Shown one piece after another: positions 16,473-23,497 of a stretch of 64,000 bases of DNA; position 1 is the first letter of the stretch; the number at the start of each line of letters is the position of its first letter. Below the pieces are notes generated by a model. That model worked only from the letters and a program-made list of their open reading frames with translations, did no database searches and had not been told where the DNA came from. The stretch is from Ilyomonas sp963790435. GTDB taxonomy: Bacteria > Bacteroidota > Bacteroidia > Chitinophagales > Chitinophagaceae. The position numbers and the translations under genes are program-made. The stretch covers positions 744,001-808,000 of the forward strand of contig CAWBOI010000001.1 in the NCBI GenBank assembly GCA_963790435.1, given 5' to 3'.

Positions 16473-16490
16473 CACCGGATAAATCCGGTG
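16473..16490. repeat. 8-bp palindrome between trpE and trpG
   Basis: Arms CACCGGAT and ATCCGGTG around AA form a strong small hairpin in the 33-bp trpE-trpG spacer. There is no T-tract, so it is not a terminator. It could stabilise or space the intercistronic mRNA, or be a small dispersed palindrome. Confidence 0.55.
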
Positions 16491-16491
16491 G

Positions 16492-17907
16492 CTATGTAAT
16501 GTTTTCCGCCATCACAATCGCTTTCTTCAATGCACCTAATTTATTGGCCACTTCTTCCAATTCATTTTGTGGATTGCTTGCCGCAACAATGCCACCGCCA
16601 GCCTGGTAAGTAAGCGTATTTTCTTTACTTAAAAATGTGCGAATCATTATGGCTTGGTTGCAATTTCCATCGAAGCCAACCGAGCCAATGCAGCCACCAT
16701 AAAAACTACGTGGCGTCGTTTCGTATTTGTCAATTAATTCCATTGCTTTAAACTTAGGCGCGCCACTTAATGTGCCGGCAGGAAAGGTAGCTGCAAGTAG
16801 TAAAAACGGATTTGTGTTGGGTTGAACCGTTCCGCTTACTTCACTCACCAAATGAATGACATGTGAATAATATTGCACCTGCTTGTAAAAATTCACTTTT
16901 ACGTTGCTGCAATAGCGGCTTACATCGTTGCGCGCTAAATCAACCAGCATCGTATGTTCAGCGTTTTCTTTTCTATCATTTTGTAAAGCCGTTGTTAGCC
17001 GTTTGTCTTCTTCTTCATTGCCGGTTCTTTTTGTGGTTCCGGCGATAGGGTGGATGATGGCTTTGCCGTTCCTGATAATCAATTCCGATTCAGGACTGCT
17101 GCCCATTAATTTGTAATCGCCATAATCAAAATAAAACAAATACGGCGATGGATTGATGCTGCGCAACGCCCGATACACATTGAATTCATCACCCGAAAAC
17201 TTTTGTTGAAAGCGGCGACTTAATACAATCTGAAACACATCGCCGCGCAGGCAACTTTGAATTCCTTTTTTTACCATTTCGATGTGCTGCTCATCGGTTA
17301 TGTTCGATGTTTCTTGGCCTTCATTCTGAAACGGAAACTGGGGCACATCTTTACTACGGATTAACGATTCTACCAGCGACAATTCCGAAGGCAAATTCTT
17401 TATCTTATTCTCGCAGATGAACATTTCATTTTTGAAATGATTGATGGCAATTATATACTGATACAACCGATAACGCATCAACGGAATGGGAGGTTTGGTT
17501 TTGCCGCTATTTAATTGTATCGTTTCAAAAAATTGTACGGCATCAAACGTTGTATAGCCAAATAAGCCTTGCGCAATTTTCACGGTTTTATCGCTTGTTT
17601 CTTTCACATCAAATTGCTGCATAAAATCCCAAACAATGTTGGGTACATCTTGTCCGTTTTGCAATGCTTTCTTTTCGGGTTTTCCGCCGGGATACTTGCA
17701 TTCAATTTCATTATAATTGCTGATTTCAATACCGCCAATAGCATTGATGCAAATAAATGAAGAACTGTTTTCAGCAGAATTGCTTTCGGCACTTTCCATC
17801 AAAATGGTATCGCGAAATCTATCCCGCAAACGCAGGTAAATGCCAACCGGCGTAAACACGTCCGACAGTATTTTTTTGTAAGTGGTTTCTATTTCTATTT
17901 TCTTCAT
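16492..17907 (-). CDS. trpE: anthranilate synthase component I
   Basis: About 471 residues; makes anthranilate from chorismate with TrpG ammonia. The chorismate-binding core is complete: GDVFQIVLSRRFQQ, ELIIRNGKAIIHPIAGTTKRTGNEEED, ENAEHTMLVDLARND, VQYYSHVIHLVSEVSG, FPAGTLSGAPKFKAMELID and RSFYGGCIGSVGFDG. An N-terminal feedback domain of about 170 residues precedes it. I start at MKKIEIETTYKK (17907). The ORF extends to 18024, but the extra 39 codons run through the attenuator hairpin and leader. First structural gene of the operon, 13 bases after the attenuator T-tract. Confidence 0.97.
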   Translation of the reverse strand: MKKIEIETTYKKILSDVFTPVGIYLRLRDRFRDTILMESAESNSAENSSSFICINAIGGIEISNYNEIECKYPGGKPEKKALQNGQDVPNIVWDFMQQFDVKETSDKTVKIAQGLFGYTTFDAVQFFETIQLNSGKTKPPIPLMRYRLYQYIIAINHFKNEMFICENKIKNLPSELSLVESLIRSKDVPQFPFQNEGQETSNITDEQHIEMVKKGIQSCLRGDVFQIVLSRRFQQKFSGDEFNVYRALRSINPSPYLFYFDYGDYKLMGSSPESELIIRNGKAIIHPIAGTTKRTGNEEEDKRLTTALQNDRKENAEHTMLVDLARNDVSRYCSNVKVNFYKQVQYYSHVIHLVSEVSGTVQPNTNPFLLLAATFPAGTLSGAPKFKAMELIDKYETTPRSFYGGCIGSVGFDGNCNQAIMIRTFLSKENTLTYQAGGGIVAASNPQNELEEVANKLGALKKAIVMAENIT

Positions 17908-17920
17908 AAAAATTATGTGT

Positions 17921-17954
17921 AAAAACAAAAAGCCCCGACTATGTCGAGGCTTTT
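17921..17954 (-). terminator. trp attenuator terminator hairpin (3:4 stem)
   Basis: On the minus strand, arms AAAAGCCTCGAC and GTCGGGGCTTTT pair over 12 bp (one T-G wobble) around the loop ATA, directly followed by TTTTTGTTTTT. It lies after the leader ORF and 13 bases before trpE, exactly where an attenuator terminator should be. Confidence 0.9.
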
Positions 17955-17987
17955 CACTATTGTATGATAACGCATGAGTACGCGCTG

Positions 17988-18050
17988 CTACAAGCCCCGA
18001 TCGAGGATTGTGTGCCACCACCAATTGTTATTTTGTATTTGCTTTTTCAT
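17988..18050 (-). CDS. trpL: trp operon leader peptide
   Basis: A 20-residue ORF: it begins MKKQIQNNN, continues with WWW and ends HTILDRGL before TAG. Three adjacent Trp codons in so short an ORF, immediately before an antiterminator/terminator pair and trpE, are diagnostic of a leader peptide. Translation senses charged tRNA-Trp. The peptide itself is not expected to have a function. The first Met has a poor Shine-Dalgarno region, as is normal in Bacteroidota. Confidence 0.87.
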   Translation of the reverse strand: MKKQIQNNNWWWHTILDRGL

Positions 18051-18058
18051 TTGCGCAG

Positions 18059-18092
18059 CGAATATAGAAAGGGAAACGGAAACAGAACAAAA
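18059..18092 (-). promoter_or_regulatory. candidate trp promoter (Bacteroidota type)
   Basis: On the minus strand TTTG (18088-18091) is followed after 21 bases by TATATTCG (18059-18066), one mismatch from the -7 consensus TAnnTTTG. Transcription would begin only a few bases before the trpL start codon, giving an almost leaderless leader peptide. Weak evidence; a promoter further upstream is possible. Confidence 0.4.
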
Positions 18093-18099
18093 TAATTTT

Positions 18100-18351
18100 T
18101 TACAATTGATTTTTACGGTTTGGTTTTGCCTCTTTTTCACGCTTTTGTTTTTCATGATAATTGTCGGGCAAACCGGTTTCATAACCAAACACATTACCAT
18201 CTTCGTATTCACCGCAATCTTTTACCCATTGCGATAAAAAACCATTATCACTTTTGCTTTGATTGATACCAATTAAATAACCAATCAAAATGCCTGTTAT
18301 CAATCCGGCAAGCACGCCACCTGTTATTGTTTTCGACTGTTTGTTTATCAT
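18100..18351 (-). CDS. small single-TM protein (YtxH-like)
   Basis: 83 residues with a Gly-rich membrane helix (GGVLAGLITGILIGYLIG, about residues 11-28) and a charged, Lys/Glu-rich C-terminal half. This arrangement resembles small YtxH-like membrane proteins, but the tail is not clearly homologous. It lies upstream of trpL on the same strand and ends within the promoter region proposed for trp. No functional clue; the ORF may still be spurious. Confidence 0.45.
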   Translation of the reverse strand: MINKQSKTITGGVLAGLITGILIGYLIGINQSKSDNGFLSQWVKDCGEYEDGNVFGYETGLPDNYHEKQKREKEAKPNRKNQL

Positions 18352-18586
18352 ACCATTGGCAACTTTATTTCGTATTGCTACTGTTTCGTAATGCTGATAA
18401 AGTTAATCAAAAACTATACAATAAAAAAAGAGGTGGTATAAATAACAGAGAGATAACGGACGCTTTTATTTTTTAAGCAAAGCAAATGCAGCAGCAGCAA
18501 GCCATGTAACACGCTCTATTGTATGTTTATAATTTGTGTAAAGAAATGGAATGATTTTGCGTACTCTTTCAAAAAATACATCATCT

Positions 18587-19748
18587 ATGAAAGCACTTGT
18601 TTTTCACAAACCCAAAACGGTGAGTGTTGATACCGTTCCCGATCCAACGATTCAAGTCGCCAACCGATGCCATTATCAAAGTAACCTCAACCGCCATTTG
18701 CGGCTCTGATTTACACATTTACAATGGCATGATTCCGCAACCCAAACCTCTCACACTCGGACATGAATTTATGGGTGAAGTGGTTGAAGTTGGCTCCGGC
18801 GTTACCAATTTGCGAAAAGGCGACAGAGTAGTTGTGCCCTTCCCCATTGCGTGCGGACAATGTTGGTTTTGCACCCACCAGCTTCACGATCATTGCGAAA
18901 ACTCAAACTCTAATTATGGTCCTGAAGGGGGTTTGATGAAAGAAAAAGGCGGCGCTTTGTTTGGCTATACCGATTTGTATGGTGGATATGATGGCGGTCA
19001 GGCTGAATATGTGCGTGTTCCTTATGCCAATGTGGGTCCGCGCAAAGTGCCTGAGGGCTTGCGGGATGAAGAGGTTTTGTTTTTGACTGATATTTGGCCT
19101 ACCGGCTATTCAGCCATTGAATGGGCAGATATGAAAGGCGGCGAAACCGTGGTAGTGTTTGGTTGTGGACCTGTTGGACTGATGGCGCAGAAAGCCGCGT
19201 GGATAAAGGGCGCCAGCCGTGTAATTGCTTTGGATGTAGAAGACTACCGGCTTGCCAAAGCAAAGATTTTGAACAATGTGGAAGTAATTAATGCCGGCGA
19301 TGAGGATGCGATTGAAAAAATTCGTTCCATGACCAACGGGCGCGGTGCCGATGTAGTGGTAGATGCTGTGGGCATGGAAGCACATCGCTCCTTTTTAGAC
19401 AAAGCTGCCACCATTGTTCGTGCAGAAAAAGGAACCATCAATGCTTTAAAAATGGCTGGTAGTGCGGTGCGCCGTGGTGGTGTGATTTCGATTGTTGGTG
19501 TGTATGGATACAACTATGATAATTTCCCGATTGCACAATTTTTTGATAAAGGCATCACATTGCGAATGGGACAAGCCTGGGCGCATGAACTGATTGATCA
19601 TTTGCTCGATTTGGTAGCACAAAAAAAGGTTGTTTTGAATGACATCATTACACATCGCCTGCCTCTGAGCGAAGCACCGCGCGGTTTTGAAATTTTCAAC
19701 GATAAAAAAGATGATTGTGTAAAAGTAGTGCTGCAGCCGTTTGCATGA
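18587..19748 (+). CDS. zinc-dependent alcohol dehydrogenase family protein, N-terminal frameshift
   Basis: Medium-chain dehydrogenase close to glutathione-independent formaldehyde dehydrogenase-like enzymes. Catalytic Zn ligands: Cys in TAICGSDLHIYNG and GHE in LTLGHEFMGEV; structural Zn cysteines in CGQCWFCTHQLHDHC; Rossmann motif VVVFGCGPVGLMAQ. The family start MKALVFHKPKTVSV begins at 18587 in another frame and runs to about 18655. One extra base (G at 18656) shifts it, and removing it gives PTIQSPTDAIIKV as expected. The GTG at 18624 that opens the main frame is not a natural start. Either a sequencing indel or a recent mutation. Confidence 0.85.
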
Positions 19749-19753
19749 AAAAT

Positions 19754-19902
19754 GGAACACGGATGACACGGACTGCATGCACGGATTCGCAGGATAGTTT
19801 GAACTGGGATGAATGGCATGTTTGAGATTAGTGAGATGCTTGTTTTTACAACAATAGTCAATCCTTAACATCCGTGCACGCAGTCCGTGTCATCCGTGTT
19901 CC
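19754..19902. repeat. MITE-like inverted repeat
   Basis: Imperfect inverted arms of about 32 bp (19754-19785 and 19870-19902), built of the motifs ACACGGATGACACGGACT and ATGCACGGAT, enclose about 85 bp without a gene. Lies directly after the dehydrogenase stop. The same kind of ACACGGATGACACGGA palindrome is widespread in Bacteroidota (from memory). Confidence 0.75.
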
Positions 19903-19911
19903 TATCAAAAC

Positions 19912-19945
19912 AAAAAAGGAAACGGCATTGCCGTTTCCTTTTTCT
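19912..19945 (-). terminator. rho-independent terminator after rplT
   Basis: Arms GGAAACGGC (19918-19926) and GCCGTTTCC (19930-19938) with loop ATT, flanked by A6 and T5 runs, so it can work in both directions: for rpmI-rplT and for the dehydrogenase. Confidence 0.85.
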
Positions 19946-19963
19946 ATAAAAGATTTATCGGAT

Positions 19964-20308
19964 TTACTTCACTGAATTAATCAAAGCAGTAAACGAAGCC
20001 GGTTCGTTCATCGCCATATCGGCCAATACTTTCCGGTTCAGTTCAATTCCTTTTTTGTTCAGTTTATCAATAAACTGGCTGTACGTTAAGCCTTCGGCAC
20101 GAACCGCTGCATTGATACGTGCAATCCAAAGCTGGCGGTATTCACGCTTTTTTAATTTGCGACCTACATAGCTGTAAGTCATCCCTTTTTCAACAATATT
20201 TTTGGCAACGGTATAAACGTTTTTACGTTTGCCATAAAAGCCTTTGGCCTGGTCTAAAATCCGTTTTCTTCTTGCACGCGATGCAACTGCATTTACTGAA
20301 CGTGGCAT
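19964..20308 (-). CDS. rplT: 50S ribosomal protein L20
   Basis: 114 residues, very basic N-terminal helix (MPRSVNAVASRARRKRIL), then AKGFYGKRKNVY, TYSYVGRKLKKREYRQLWIARINAA and the C-terminal YSQFIDKLNKKGIELNRKVLADMA. Binds 23S rRNA early in assembly. Second gene after rpmI, 114 bases downstream. infC, usually upstream, is not in the window. Confidence 0.98.
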   Translation of the reverse strand: MPRSVNAVASRARRKRILDQAKGFYGKRKNVYTVAKNIVEKGMTYSYVGRKLKKREYRQLWIARINAAVRAEGLTYSQFIDKLNKKGIELNRKVLADMAMNEPASFTALINSVK

Positions 20309-20323
20309 AATTAGTTATTTAAT

Positions 20324-20358
20324 ATTTCAGATTGAATATTGAATATTAATTCTGAAAT
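20324..20358. repeat. inverted repeat in the rpmI-rplT spacer
   Basis: ATTTCAGA (20324-20331) and TCTGAAAT (20351-20358) flank A/T-rich TGAATAT units. Could form an mRNA hairpin before rplT, where L20 often autoregulates, but the sequence shows no recognisable L20-binding mimic. Confidence 0.4.
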
Positions 20359-20422
20359 GAATGATGTAATGTTTTTAAAATAAAATCTTCCGAATCAGAT
20401 AAATCGTATGAAATCCTGATTT

Positions 20423-20620
20423 TTATTTCAAACGAAGAAGGCGCATCACAAAATCTTTGTTGGCAGCACCTACTACGCCTTTCTTGCGCATCGCACGTTT
20501 GCGTTTGGTAGATTTTTTTGTAAGAATGTGGCGTTTGAAAGCTTTCTGGAATGTGATCTCGCCGGTGGCGGTTACTTTAAAGCGCTTCTTTGCGCTTGAG
20601 TTTGTTTTTACTTTTGGCAT
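20423..20620 (-). CDS. rpmI: 50S ribosomal protein L35
   Basis: 65 residues, MPKVKTNSSAKKRFKVTATG start, HILTKKSTKRKRAMRKKGVV core; typical L35 length and composition. Co-directional with rplT. Confidence 0.97.
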   Translation of the reverse strand: MPKVKTNSSAKKRFKVTATGEITFQKAFKRHILTKKSTKRKRAMRKKGVVGAANKDFVMRLLRLK

Positions 20621-20771
20621 ATTTAATAACCTAATTAAAGATTACACCCTGCTGGTGTTCCCGAACCGACGGGACGCTTGTTGAACCTTACGGGTAATGA
20701 CCTGCTTTTTAAAACAGGGCTGCAAAAGTACGGCAAAAACAAAAGACAGACAAAGGATTGAGAAAATTTTA

Positions 20772-20797
20772 AGATTGCTTCGTTCCTCGCAAAGACG
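20772..20797. repeat. half of a dispersed repeat (single arm)
   Basis: AGATTGCTTCGTTCCTCGCA plus AAGACG matches one arm of the paired repeat at 56614-56774. Only one arm is present here, with no partner nearby. It lies in the 290-bp gap between rpmI and the DUF4296 gene, which otherwise holds two copies of the GCAAAAACAAA word (about 20732 and 20848) and no gene. Confidence 0.7.
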
Positions 20798-20910
20798 AAA
20801 ATAAAACTCCGTGCAATCACTCTTATTACTCAGTGGGTAAAAAACGGGCAAAAACAAACTTCCATAGAAAACAAATTCCTTCTCTACAATAAGCGTTTCT
20901 ACAAATAACT

Positions 20911-21261
20911 TCAATAACGATTTTTATATAGATCGGTTCGCTTGCGGGTTCCGTAAGCGGCTACCGAATCGAATAAAGTTTGTAAAATATCAGGATGCGC
21001 CTGGTAATAATTCATGCTTTTGTAAAAGCCTGCCTTATCAGTTTTGTATTTTTGAAAAACCTGCAAATACAGAGAAGTAGCATCCATACGCAGCGAATCG
21101 GGCTTCATTAAAAACCGGGCAGTTGCAGTTTGTTCTGCTACTTCCAAATCCCAAACCATCATCTTCATTTTGTTCATCGGAAACACATCGGGCGGCAACT
21201 TGTCTTTATTGGAACAAGACAAACAAAAAAGGGCAAAAACAAAACTGAGCCATTGTTTCAT
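20911..21261 (-). CDS. DUF4296 lipoprotein
   Basis: 116 residues with a lipoprotein signal peptide (lipobox LSC at residues 14-16, SCSNKDK after the cut). The mature part, PPDVFPMNKMKMMVWDLEVAEQ then FQKYKTDKAGFYKSMNYYQAHPD, matches DUF4296 of Bacteroidota. The function is unknown. Overlaps the DUF4835 stop by four bases, so it belongs to the coaBC-DUF4835-DUF4296 operon. Its signal-peptide codons carry the TTTGTTTTTGCCC word. Confidence 0.85.
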   Translation of the reverse strand: MKQWLSFVFALFCLSCSNKDKLPPDVFPMNKMKMMVWDLEVAEQTATARFLMKPDSLRMDATSLYLQVFQKYKTDKAGFYKSMNYYQAHPDILQTLFDSVAAYGTRKRTDLYKNRY

Positions 21262-22199
21262 CGCAAATCGTTTCGGTATTTATCTGCGTTAGAAGGGTCG
21301 AGTTCAACTAAAATCTGAAGGGCTTTACCGCGCACATCGGGCGACGCTTTTTTAAACATGCCAGACAATTCGCTGTACCGGCTTTGCATAAAAAATTGCA
21401 ACACCATCGTGTTTGGGTTTTCACGGTTGAACGTTTGCAATTGCGTTAGCGTTGTCAGCATATTTTGTTGCGCTGTGGCTGCATCTTCATACATTTTATC
21501 TAACCCATTGCGATAGTATTTGTAAATGATGTCATTTATCACATTGTATCTTGTATTGGTCATGTTGTTTGCCAGCCAGTAACGGTTGCGCTGCCCGTCA
21601 AACGCCTGCCAGCCGCTGATGCCGCGCGTTTCAGGCGCATTGACTACAATGTTTTGCGCAGCCACAAAATAAGGATCGCCGCCTTTTGGCGAAAACGAAT
21701 CGTAATCAAAACCCAAAATCAGGTACACATAGTAAGCGATTACCGCTGTAACATTTGCCGTTAAGGGATCAGTGCCCGCAACCTGGTTTTCATTGAATTG
21801 AACCGGCTGAAACTCTATATATTTAAACGCAATGTCGTTATCAATAAAATTAATGATGGGCGATTTGTACGATGAATTAAAAACAGGCCGCGCCGATTGC
21901 ACCGTAAGCGTTCCGCTAAAAACATCCTGATCAGATGATTTATTTAGATTGATCAAAAAATTACACTCAATTTTTTCCTGCTGATTGAACTGATCTTTTG
22001 TCCATTGCCGGTTGTTGATAAGGTTGGTAAGCTGCGTTGCCAAAGTAGTAAAACGTTGCTTGCTTACCGATGTTGGCAATTGATTGGCCAACACGGTAAC
22101 TTTTGCCTGTATCTCCTGCGCCTGTAATGCAGAAGCAGCAAGCATTGCACACAAATACAAAACAAAGGCTCCTATTTTATTTTTCGTTACAAACAACAT
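21258..22199 (-). CDS. DUF4835 family secreted protein
   Basis: About 313 residues with a signal peptide ending SALQAQ. The body shows EKIECNFLINLN, FSGTLTVQSARPVF, FNENQV, YYVYLILGFDYDSFSPKGGDPYF and the C-terminal LVELDPSNADKYRNDL, all features of DUF4835, a periplasmic/outer-membrane-associated Bacteroidota protein that is usually next to coaBC. I use the start at 22199, inside the end of coaBC (23-base overlap); the ORF runs to 22298, but that extension is coaBC sequence in another frame. Role unknown. Confidence 0.9.
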   Translation of the reverse strand: MLFVTKNKIGAFVLYLCAMLAASALQAQEIQAKVTVLANQLPTSVSKQRFTTLATQLTNLINNRQWTKDQFNQQEKIECNFLINLNKSSDQDVFSGTLTVQSARPVFNSSYKSPIINFIDNDIAFKYIEFQPVQFNENQVAGTDPLTANVTAVIAYYVYLILGFDYDSFSPKGGDPYFVAAQNIVVNAPETRGISGWQAFDGQRNRYWLANNMTNTRYNVINDIIYKYYRNGLDKMYEDAATAQQNMLTTLTQLQTFNRENPNTMVLQFFMQSRYSELSGMFKKASPDVRGKALQILVELDPSNADKYRNDLR

Positions 22200-23439
22200 C
22201 CAGAATAAATTTAGCGATTTCTTTTTTTGATGATAAGTCGGATTCATATTCATTGCCTGCTGCATCGAAGACGGTAACTTTGTTGGTATCCCCTCCAAAC
22301 GTTGCGCCTTCGTCCTGCATCGAATTTAAAACGATAAAATCTGCCTTTTTCTTTTGCAGCTTTTCTTTTGCAAACATTTTTTCATTTTGTGTTTCCAAAG
22401 CAAAGCCAACCAGCGTTTGACCGTTTCCTTTTTGTTCGCCCAGCGATTGCAAAATATCTTTTGTTTTGGTTAACGAAATGGTAAGCTCACCCAGCCCTTT
22501 CTTTATTTTTTGTGAAGAAGGGTTGGCGGGCGCATAATCGGCAACCGCTGCCGCAAGAATGGCGATGTTTGTTTTTGCAAATAAATTGATGCAAGCTGCA
22601 TACATTTCTTCCGCTGTGGTTACAGAAATATATTGTATGCCAACAGGTGGTTGCAAATGCACAGGACCCGCTACCAGCGTAACTTCTGCGCCTTCGTTCC
22701 TGCATTGTTCTGCAAGTGCAAAACCCATTTTACCCGATGAATGATTGGCAATAAAACGAACCGGATCAATGGATTCATAAGTAGGTCCTGCGGTAATTAA
22801 TACTTTCTTTCCTGCTAATCTTTTCGAGGCTGAGAAAAAAATTTGTAAATAATCAATAATCTCCTCTGGTTCCGCCATTCTTCCTTCACCAAACAAGCCA
22901 GACGCAAGCTCGCCGTTGCGAACAGAAATAACCGTATTTCCAAACCATTGCAGCGTTTCTATGTTTCGTTTTGTAGCCGGGTGATGCCACATATCCTCAT
23001 CCATTGCGGGCGCAACCATTACCGGGCAAGTAGCGGATAAATACGTTGCCAATAACAAGTTATCACATGCACCGTTTGCCATTTTGCTTAGCGTATTGCA
23101 GCTTACCGGAGCAATCAGCATCACATCGGCCCATCGCCCTAACTGAACATGATTTGCCCATGTATCTTCTTCAAACAAGTCAGTCAGCACTTTGTTCTTT
23201 GATAACGTTGAAAGCACCAACGGCAATACAAAACTTTTGGCAGATGGAGTAAGAATCACTTTTACTTCGGCGCCTTCTTTTACCAGCAAACGTACCAGTG
23301 TAATGGCTTTGTAAGCGGCAATGCTGCCAGTAATGCCAAGAAGTATTTTTTTATTGTTGAGCAATGGGTGGAATGTCTTTTTGTGATTACAAAGATGGAT
23401 GCCTTTTGGTTTTGCATCAAAAACAAGTTTTTTAAACAA
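22177..23439 (-). CDS. coaBC: bifunctional phosphopantothenoylcysteine decarboxylase / phosphopantothenate-cysteine ligase
   Basis: Two-domain coenzyme A enzyme. CoaC part: KKILLGITGSIAAYKA (FMN), the active-site His in ANHVQLGRWADVMLIAP, APAMDEDMW. CoaB part: KKVLITAGPTYESIDPVRFIANHSSGKMG, AAVADYAPAN, KTKDIL and VGFALETQNE. Flavin decarboxylation and CTP-dependent ligation follow the usual order. The ORF start at 23439 adds about 25 residues before KKILLG, and a nearer non-ATG start is likely. First gene of the operon with DUF4835 and DUF4296. Confidence 0.95.
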   Translation of the reverse strand: MFKKLVFDAKPKGIHLCNHKKTFHPLLNNKKILLGITGSIAAYKAITLVRLLVKEGAEVKVILTPSAKSFVLPLVLSTLSKNKVLTDLFEEDTWANHVQLGRWADVMLIAPVSCNTLSKMANGACDNLLLATYLSATCPVMVAPAMDEDMWHHPATKRNIETLQWFGNTVISVRNGELASGLFGEGRMAEPEEIIDYLQIFFSASKRLAGKKVLITAGPTYESIDPVRFIANHSSGKMGFALAEQCRNEGAEVTLVAGPVHLQPPVGIQYISVTTAEEMYAACINLFAKTNIAILAAAVADYAPANPSSQKIKKGLGELTISLTKTKDILQSLGEQKGNGQTLVGFALETQNEKMFAKEKLQKKKADFIVLNSMQDEGATFGGDTNKVTVFDAAGNEYESDLSSKKEIAKFILDVVCNEK

Positions 23440-23497
23440 TAAATTTATTGGACTTCATTTTTGAAGAAATATGGTAAGAATAAATCTGTTTTTTACA

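Larger units (their letters stand above)
17921..18050 (-). promoter_or_regulatory. ribosome-mediated trp attenuator
   Basis: Order on the transcript: leader peptide ORF with three Trp codons (18015-18023), strand 2 TCGGGGCTT (17992-18000), strand 3 AAGCCTCGA (17944-17952), strand 4 plus U-run (17921-17939). Strand 2 is a near copy of strand 4 and can pair with strand 3 over nine bases (one G-U), which would prevent the terminator. A ribosome stalled at the Trp codons leaves strand 2 free, whereas a ribosome reaching the stop codon (17988-17990) covers it. This is the E. coli type of logic: low Trp-tRNA gives antitermination. Confidence 0.87.

Noticed and set aside
16473..16490. Second attenuator between trpE and trpG
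   Set aside because: A hairpin only, without a U-run or an upstream leader ORF.
17908..18024. Extended N-terminus of TrpE
   Set aside because: The 39 extra codons run through the attenuator hairpin; the protein family begins at MKKIEIE.
20324..20358. L20 leader autoregulatory RNA
   Set aside because: Only a simple inverted repeat; no mimic of the 23S L20 site, and infC is not upstream.
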